NCBI GenBank assembly: GCA_046717125.1
Contig: JBKJVQ010000270.1
Coordinates: forward strand, 1 to 27,504
DNA length: 27,504 nt
Reading direction: 5' to 3'
From: JBKJVQ01 sp046717125
GTDB lineage: Bacteria; Pseudomonadota; Alphaproteobacteria; Rhizobiales; Methyloligellaceae
The notes under the pieces were generated by a model. That model was given only the letters and a program-made list of their open reading frames with translations, ran no database searches and was not told the origin of the DNA. Shown here piece by piece: positions 23,125-27,504 of the stretch; positions within the stretch are counted from its first letter, which is position 1, and each line of letters begins with the position of its first letter. A program made the translations under genes and the position numbers.

Positions 23125-24810
23125 ATGCGGCTCGCTCGGAGTGTCGCGCTGACGCTGTTGGCGTCGGCGGCGTATGCCGCGCCTGCGCTGGCGGTCGAGC
23201 CGCAGGCGCCGGAAGCGCTGATGACGCGTGCGCAGGCGATCTCGATCTCGGTTCAGGACCGGCTCGCGGAAACCTTCACGAACAGTTCCGTTACCCACAA
23301 GGCCGACCACGGCGCGCTGGTCGAGTTCTACGCCGGCCAGTCGAAACCGGTGTGGATGGATGAGTCCGGACTCACGGATCGGGGCAGCGCCGTGATCGCC
23401 GAGATCAGGGACGCCGATGACTGGGGCCTGCGGGCTTCGGATTTCGAGCTTCCGGCCGACACCAAATTCGAATCCGGCACGGGCGCGATCGCCGCAAAGC
23501 TAGCGAATGCGGAGATCACAATCAGCTACGCCGTTCTCGATTACGCCCGGCAGGCGCGAGGCGGTCGGGCAGATGCGCTCAAAAGCGGCATATTCGATCC
23601 GACACTGACGCCGGTCGATCCGCTCGAAGCAATTCAGACGGCCGCCAATCACGCGGAGCCCGCGCATTACCTGACGGAGCTTCATCCGCAACATCCGCAA
23701 TTCATCGCCCTGCGCAAGAAGCTGGGCGAATTGCGCGGGCCGAAAAAGGAAGAGCCGAAGGAAGAGAAGAAAATCGTTCACCTGCCGGACGGCCCGCTCT
23801 TACGCGTTGGCGTCAAGCACGAGCAGGTGGCATTGCTGCGTGCACGGCTCGAAGCGCCGGCGGGCGACGGCGTCGACTCCGAGACGTTCGACGAGGCGCT
23901 GGCCGCCGCCGTGCGCGCATTCCAGGCATCGAAGGGCCTCGGTCAGGACGGGCTCGTCGGACCGCGCGCGCGCCGTCTCATGAACGGGCAGAACGTCGCA
24001 AACGCCCGACCCGCGCCGAGCCGTGAGAAACAGATCCTTATCAACATGGAACGCTGGCGCTACGTGCCGCGCGAGCTCGGCGATCTCCACGTCAACGTCA
24101 ACGTCCCAGAACAGATCGTGCGCGTGCGCGAAAAGGGCAAGACGATCTTTACGGAGCGCGTGGTTGTAGGAAAAACGAAGACGCCGACGCCGATCTTCTC
24201 CCATGAGGTGGAAACCGTCGTCTTCAATCCCTACTGGAACATGCCGAACTCCATCAAGACGGGCGAAATCCGGCCCTCGATCCGCATGACGGGCGGCGGC
24301 TTCTTCTCACCCTCAGTCTGGGACACGCGCGTCATCGACCGGCACAATCTGAAGGTGAGATATCGCGGTCGCGTCGTCGATCCCCAGACGGTGCCTTGGG
24401 ACGAGGTCGACGTGCGGCAGCTCCACTTTTTCCAGCCGCCGGGAAGCTGGAACGTGCTCGGCAATCTCAAGTTCGTGTTCCCCAACAAGCACGACGTCTA
24501 TCTGCACGACACGAACAGCAAGAGCTTGTTCGCTAACGAAGTACGCATGGAAAGCCATGGCTGCGTGCGCGTGCGCAATCCCGACCAACTGGCCCAGGTG
24601 CTGCTCGACAGACGCGCCGGCGGCGGCTGGAGCATGAGCCGCGTGCACGGCACGATCGGCAATTCCCACGACATGGGCGTGCGCCTGACTCCCGCCGTCC
24701 CGATCCACATCACGTATTTTACGTTGTGGGTGAATGACGACGGGTCGCTTCAGACCCATGGCGACGTCTATGGCCAGGACGCCCGTCTAGCGGCAGCCCT
24801 GAAGCTCTGA
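23125..24810 (+). CDS. Secreted L,D-transpeptidase (YcbB/LdtD type)
   Basis: The enzyme makes 3-3 crosslinks in peptidoglycan, or links proteins to it, in the periplasm. The 561-residue precursor starts at ATG 23125 (GGGGGAGGGG just upstream) with a signal peptide ending near AYAAPALA. It has an N-terminal scaffold with LVEFYAGQSKPVWMDESGL, a peptidoglycan-binding domain around 225-290 (FQASKGLGQDGLVGPRARRLMNG), and the YkuD catalytic domain. In the latter, VVFNPYWNMPNSI and SHGCVRVRNPDQLAQVLL (Cys480 in HGC at 478-480) give the active site. This three-part design is that of the large YcbB-like LDTs. It is followed by a hairpin and by the DUF882 gene, another likely cell-wall enzyme. Confidence 0.93.
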   Translation: MRLARSVALTLLASAAYAAPALAVEPQAPEALMTRAQAISISVQDRLAETFTNSSVTHKADHGALVEFYAGQSKPVWMDESGLTDRGSAVIAEIRDADDWGLRASDFELPADTKFESGTGAIAAKLANAEITISYAVLDYARQARGGRADALKSGIFDPTLTPVDPLEAIQTAANHAEPAHYLTELHPQHPQFIALRKKLGELRGPKKEEPKEEKKIVHLPDGPLLRVGVKHEQVALLRARLEAPAGDGVDSETFDEALAAAVRAFQASKGLGQDGLVGPRARRLMNGQNVANARPAPSREKQILINMERWRYVPRELGDLHVNVNVPEQIVRVREKGKTIFTERVVVGKTKTPTPIFSHEVETVVFNPYWNMPNSIKTGEIRPSIRMTGGGFFSPSVWDTRVIDRHNLKVRYRGRVVDPQTVPWDEVDVRQLHFFQPPGSWNVLGNLKFVFPNKHDVYLHDTNSKSLFANEVRMESHGCVRVRNPDQLAQVLLDRRAGGGWSMSRVHGTIGNSHDMGVRLTPAVPIHITYFTLWVNDDGSLQTHGDVYGQDARLAAALKL

Positions 24811-24860
24811 AACAGACGAAAACGCGAGGCCCCGCGTCGCGGCTCCGCTGTCCCTGAAGG

Positions 24861-24881
24861 GCCGCGCTGTGGATGCGCGGC
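24861..24881 (+). terminator. Hairpin terminator after the L,D-transpeptidase gene
   Basis: GCCGCGC (24861-24867) and GCGCGGC (24875-24881) form a perfect 7-bp stem with a 7-base loop, followed by GCTATGCCTTTGTTTT. The T-rich tail is a few bases away from the stem and coincides with the predicted -35 box of the next promoter. Confidence 0.45.
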
Positions 24882-24890
24882 GCTATGCCT

Positions 24891-24919
24891 TTGTTTTGCC
24901 CCCAATTCTCATGTACGTT
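24891..24919 (+). promoter_or_regulatory. Predicted promoter of the DUF882 leader and gene
   Basis: TTGTTT (24891-24896) is separated by 17 bases from TACGTT (24914-24919), which fits the TAnnnT pattern for -10 boxes. Transcription would start near 24926, a few bases before the first hairpin at 24931, so the leader would be about 200 bases long. Confidence 0.45.
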
Positions 24920-24930
24920 TGGTTAACTAA

Positions 24931-25117
24931 GCGGGGCGATAGTCCCCGCGGTTCGGCTGCGAGCCTCTAACATGCAGCCTGGAATACGACCGGCAAACGC
25001 CGGCTCGATGGGAATCCCGGCCTCTCGGCTGGTGTGGGCACGACCGGGCGACCGGTCAGACGGGCAACAGACGGCTCTATTTGAGCCGCCATGAGGGAAG
25101 TGCGCGGGAACCGCGTG
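24931..25117 (+). ncRNA. Candidate structured leader RNA: seven consecutive hairpins before the DUF882 gene
   Basis: Seven short stems follow one another: GCGGGG/CCCCGC (24931-24949), GGTTCG/CGAGCC (24950-24965, one G-U), CCGGC/GCCGG with AAAC loop (24990-25003), CCGGCC/GGCTGG (25017-25032, one G-U), GACCGG/CCGGTC with a GCGA tetraloop (25042-25057), CGGCTC/GAGCCG (25072-25088), and CGCGG/CCGCG (25103-25115, extendable by G-U pairs to 25117). They occupy most of the DUF882 leader. A predicted promoter sits directly upstream. I do not recognise a known riboswitch, and no frame looks coding. It may be a cis-acting regulatory leader or an independent small RNA. GC-rich DNA makes short stems common by chance, so the density is the point. 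Confidence 0.4.
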
Positions 25118-25125
25118 CTTAGGGG

Positions 25126-26463
25126 ATGAACGGTCGGGGGACTCCGCGTTTCCGTGCGCTGAAATTGTGCGCGCCAAGCTTCCATGCGCCCCTGTGCATC
25201 GGGCTTAGCCTGATGCTGGTCACATCGGGCATGTTCACCCCTTCAGGCATGAGCGCCAAGGCTTCGGGCGAAGTCCGCACCCTATCGATCCACAACATCC
25301 ACACCAAGGAAACGGTCACCGCGTCGTTCAAGCGTGACGGCAAGTTCGTTGCCCAAGAACTGCAGAAGCTCAATCAGGTCATGCGCGACTGGCGGAAGAA
25401 CGAGTCAACGCGGATGGATCCCGAACTGATCGATCTTATCTGGACCATTCACCGCGATCTCGGCTCGAGGCAGCCGGTGCATCTGATTTCCGGCTATCGC
25501 TCGCCCGCGACCAACGCGTCCCTGCGCCGCAGCCGCGGCGGCCAGGCCAAGAACAGCCAACATATGCAGGGCAAGGCGTCCGACATTCACTTTCCCGACG
25601 TTCCGGTCAAGGCGCTGCGCAATTCGGCCCTCATCCGCGAAAAAGGCGGCGTCGGCTTCTACCCGACGTCCGGCATTCCTTTTGTGCATGTCGACACGGC
25701 GCGTGTGAGAAGCTGGCCGCGCGTACCGCGTCAGGAACTCGCGCTGCTGTTCCCGAACGGCAAGTCGAAGCACCTCCCGGCTTCCGGTGGCGCGCTGACC
25801 CCCGCCGACAGCCGCAAGGCGATGGCGGAGTTTAAGCAGAAAGGGCGCGACGATCAGATCGCCATCGCCAAGATTCTGCCGAACGTCGTGCTGGCCAGCC
25901 TCAACATGCCGACGCGCAGCCCTGCGCCATTTGTTCAGGTGGCCGAAGCCCCGCAAGGGCGGGCGCAACTGGCTTCTCTTTCTGGCGGCAATCTGCCTTG
26001 GTTCGGCAATCAGCCTTCCGCGTTGCGCGCCGCCGCGCCTGCACGCTTTGAGCTACGGCCAGCCGAGCAGGGCAGCGCGATCAGCAAGACGGCGCGCGAC
26101 GCGCTCTCGCGCAAAATACTGGATGCGGCCGTCGAGGCCGCACCGGAGTTCGACGACGATCACAGCGACTCGCTCAGTTACAATCCGATCGATATCGCGC
26201 CGCTGATGGCTGAAACTTCCGTCAGCTTCGACGGCAAGGTCGCCGCGCTTGAGCATCCCGAGCAGAACGCGACCGCCTATCTGTTCACCGATCTGGAGCA
26301 TCCCGTCGGCCTGAGCATGGCGCAGGGCCGCGCATACTCCCAACCGGCTGCGCTGAATGCCTTCTCCGGCGCCGCGGTGCGGAACGTCTACGCCAACGAT
26401 ACGACCGGCTCGATCCGCCGGGCTTCAGCCGGCGAGCGGATCGCGGTTGCCAGCGCGCGGTAG
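25126..26463 (+). CDS. DUF882 protein, M15-like peptidoglycan peptidase
   Basis: The 445-residue product has an N-terminal signal or anchor segment (residues about 20-45). The DUF882 (peptidase M15-like) domain follows, with HLISGYRSPATNASLRR, the zinc-site motif HMQGKASDIHF (His146, Asp153) and GFYPTSGIPFVHVDTA (His188), so the ligand set typical of D-Ala-D-Ala carboxypeptidase-like M15 enzymes looks intact. From about residue 215 on the protein is low in motifs, Ala/Pro-rich and probably disordered; typical DUF882 proteins are shorter. Start ATG 25126 follows a stop closely and its only Shine-Dalgarno-like AGGGG touches the ATG, which is unusual. The gene is preceded by the seven-hairpin leader and follows a transpeptidase gene, consistent with a role in cell-wall remodelling (inferred). 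Confidence 0.85.
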   Translation: MNGRGTPRFRALKLCAPSFHAPLCIGLSLMLVTSGMFTPSGMSAKASGEVRTLSIHNIHTKETVTASFKRDGKFVAQELQKLNQVMRDWRKNESTRMDPELIDLIWTIHRDLGSRQPVHLISGYRSPATNASLRRSRGGQAKNSQHMQGKASDIHFPDVPVKALRNSALIREKGGVGFYPTSGIPFVHVDTARVRSWPRVPRQELALLFPNGKSKHLPASGGALTPADSRKAMAEFKQKGRDDQIAIAKILPNVVLASLNMPTRSPAPFVQVAEAPQGRAQLASLSGGNLPWFGNQPSALRAAAPARFELRPAEQGSAISKTARDALSRKILDAAVEAAPEFDDDHSDSLSYNPIDIAPLMAETSVSFDGKVAALEHPEQNATAYLFTDLEHPVGLSMAQGRAYSQPAALNAFSGAAVRNVYANDTTGSIRRASAGERIAVASAR

Positions 26464-26478
26464 CGTTGTCGGCAAACT

Positions 26479-26901
26479 TCAGCCGAGACCGAACTCATAC
26501 AGAACGAATGTCTCGGGCTCTCCGCCTGCAGCTTCGTAGAGCCGGCGCGCCGCGACGTTGCCGGGCTCCGTCCCGACCCAGGCTACGGCGCATCCCTCGT
26601 AACGGCCCAGCGCCAGCATCGCTTCCAGCAGGGTCCGGCCGATCCCCTGACGCTGCCGATCGGGCGCAACGCCGACTTCATCGACGAAGAGTTCGGCCGG
26701 CTTGTCGGGATGGCCGATCACGACGCCCATGCATTGCCCGACGACCTCGCCGTCATCGAACGCAACGACGATATGGTGGTTCGTTTGAGCCAGATAGACC
26801 GCGAGGCGATCAGGTGTCACCTTTTCGTCGAACACGTCCGGCGCCACGCGATCCAAGATCGCGGCGTCTTCCCTGCCCAGGCGCCTGATCTCGATGGCCA
26901 A
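26479..26901 (-). CDS. GNAT-family acetyltransferase
   Basis: GNAT enzymes transfer acetyl from acetyl-CoA to an amine. The 140-residue protein (start TTG 26901 with AAGGGGG eight bases upstream) begins (M)AIEIRRLGREDAAIL. It has VGQCMGVVIGHPDKPAELFVDEVGVAPDRQRQGIGRTLLEAM, whose RQRQGIG part is the acetyl-CoA-binding Q/RxxGxG/A loop, and GNVAARRLYEAAGGEPETFVLYEF, the usual end of the fold. It resembles the AAC(3)-I-like branch loosely, but I would not predict antibiotic resistance from this. The substrate is unknown. A palindromic repeat separates it from gapR upstream. Confidence 0.88.
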   Translation of the reverse strand: MAIEIRRLGREDAAILDRVAPDVFDEKVTPDRLAVYLAQTNHHIVVAFDDGEVVGQCMGVVIGHPDKPAELFVDEVGVAPDRQRQGIGRTLLEAMLALGRYEGCAVAWVGTEPGNVAARRLYEAAGGEPETFVLYEFGLG

Positions 26902-26925
26902 TACTGCCGACCCCCTTATTTCACC

Positions 26926-26968
26926 GCATGATCCTGCCCGAAAAGTCTCCAACTTTTCGGGATCATGC
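26926..26968. repeat. Rhizobial-type palindromic repeat between GNAT and gapR
   Basis: GCATGATC (26926-26933), then CTG, then CCCGAAAAGT (26937-26946) are mirrored by ACTTTTCGGG and ATCATGC (26952-26968), with CTCCA as loop and CTG as bulge. Palindromes of this form, with GCATGATC and CCGAAAA blocks, are spread through many rhizobial genomes. It begins at the gapR stop and may end its transcript as well. Confidence 0.75.
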
Positions 26969-27243
26969 TACGCGTCGGCCATGCCGAGCGCGTGGAGATA
27001 GGTCGCGAGGATCGCGTCGGCCTCGCGGCGCTTGTCCTCGTCCTGCTTGCGCAGCCGGACCACGGCCCGCAAGGCTTTGGTGTCGAAGCCGAACGATTTC
27101 GCCTCGGCGTATACTTCGCGCAGATCCTCGGCCAGCGCGGCCTTCTCCTCTTCGAGTTTCTCGATGCGAGAAACGAAAGCGCGAAGCTGATCCTGCGTTG
27201 TGCCGTCCAGCGTTTCGCTGACAGGCTCGGTGAGTGCGTCCAT
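26968..27243 (-). CDS. gapR: GapR (DUF2312) nucleoid-associated protein
   Basis: GapR binds overtwisted, AT-rich DNA in front of replication forks and highly transcribed genes and stimulates topoisomerases (known from Caulobacter). The 91-residue product contains the family core: QLRAFVSRIEKLEEEKAALAEDLREVYAEAKSFGFDTKALRAVVRLRKQDEDKRREADAILATYL, a long coiled-coil helix followed by the basic helical part. The start is placed at ATG 27243 (MDALTEPV), about ten bases after a GGGG run; an in-frame ATG or GTG upstream near 27291 would add 16 basic residues not typical of the family. The short size and helix-only sequence match the family. Confidence 0.95.
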   Translation of the reverse strand: MDALTEPVSETLDGTTQDQLRAFVSRIEKLEEEKAALAEDLREVYAEAKSFGFDTKALRAVVRLRKQDEDKRREADAILATYLHALGMADA

Positions 27244-27381
27244 CGATGTTTTGCCCCGTATTCGTGGAATCGTGCCGCTCCGGTCCCTCACCGGTCGTGA
27301 TTTTCCGGGACCATAGTCAGTTTTCGGGCGAGAGCGAGGCTCGGCCGAGTGCCATCCCCTGAAATCTCGGCAGAGGCGCAG

Positions 27382-27504
27382 CTACCCCTGGTGCTTCGCC
27401 TTCCACTCCTCGTAGGGCATGCCGTAAACGATCTCGCGGGCCTCGTCCTTAGACAGGTCCATGCCCTGTTCCTTCGCCGCGTCGCCGTACCAGTTCGACA
27501 GGCA
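27382..27504 (-). CDS. DUF1244 family protein, C-terminal part (continues beyond the window)
   Basis: The last 40 residues of a minus-strand gene are visible, beginning CLSNWYGDAAKEQG and ending in KDEAREIVYGMPYEEWKAKHQG. This is the strongly conserved C-terminus of DUF1244 proteins, short (about 100 residues) proteins common in proteobacteria with unclear function. The N-terminal part and the start lie to the right of the window. gapR follows about 138 bases downstream on the same strand. Confidence 0.85.
   Translation of the reverse strand, partial: CLSNWYGDAAKEQGMDLSKDEAREIVYGMPYEEWKAKHQG

Noticed and set aside
24931..25117. Cobalamin riboswitch, signal recognition particle RNA or 6S RNA in the multi-hairpin leader
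   Set aside because: No B12 box, no SRP-like GGAA-capped helix with symmetric loops and no 6S-like open bubble could be recognised, so it is kept as an unnamed structured region.
26479..26901. Aminoglycoside resistance acetyltransferase
   Set aside because: Only the general GNAT fold is supported; loose similarity to AAC(3)-I is not enough to claim resistance.

Overview
The window is chromosomal DNA of a high-GC alphaproteobacterium, most likely in the Hyphomicrobiales (Rhizobiales). The evidence is an RpoH-type sigma factor with the RpoH box, the three-gene form of the proton-translocating transhydrogenase (pntAA/pntAB/pntB), a GapR (DUF2312) gene, a DUF1244 gene, an aa3-type oxidase subunit IV microprotein, DUF882 and large L,D-transpeptidase genes, two DUF465 genes, and palindromic repeats typical of rhizobial genomes. 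I cannot name a genus from sequence alone. There is no prophage, CRISPR array, plasmid origin or insertion sequence; this is a mostly housekeeping region with a few decayed genes.

Left part (1-11.8 kb): the N-terminal part of an MFS transporter that loses its homology close to the window edge; tRNA-Glu(CUC) with its promoter; two small membrane-protein genes; rluD and rpoH, with a strikingly structured rpoH leader; a chrA chromate-transporter pseudogene (one frameshift and one stop); a long patatin/DUF3376 gene; a secreted four-cysteine protein; a divergent pair of DUF465 genes; a GGDEF diguanylate cyclase; the purEK operon; and rpsU with a good terminator.

Middle part (11.8-21.2 kb): almost everything lies on the minus strand. 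It holds a BEM46-like membrane-anchored hydrolase, a glutathione S-transferase-like protein, the pntAA-pntAB-pntB operon (PntAA carries an unusual Pro/Ala/Lys-rich tail of about 100 residues), the aa3 oxidase subunit IV, a palindromic repeat, an ABC1/UbiB-like kinase, an orphan AbrB/MazE-like protein, a frameshifted membrane-protein gene, and oligoendopeptidase F.

Right part (21.4-27.5 kb): a sigma54-dependent response regulator, a secreted L,D-transpeptidase and a DUF882/M15-like protein on the plus strand (two probable peptidoglycan enzymes side by side), then GNAT, gapR and DUF1244 genes on the minus strand. The gap between the transpeptidase and DUF882 genes holds a predicted promoter followed by seven consecutive perfect or nearly perfect short hairpins, which may be an undescribed structured leader RNA. 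This and the rpoH leader are the two most interesting signals. Both are read from inverted repeats by eye and need folding and comparative analysis.
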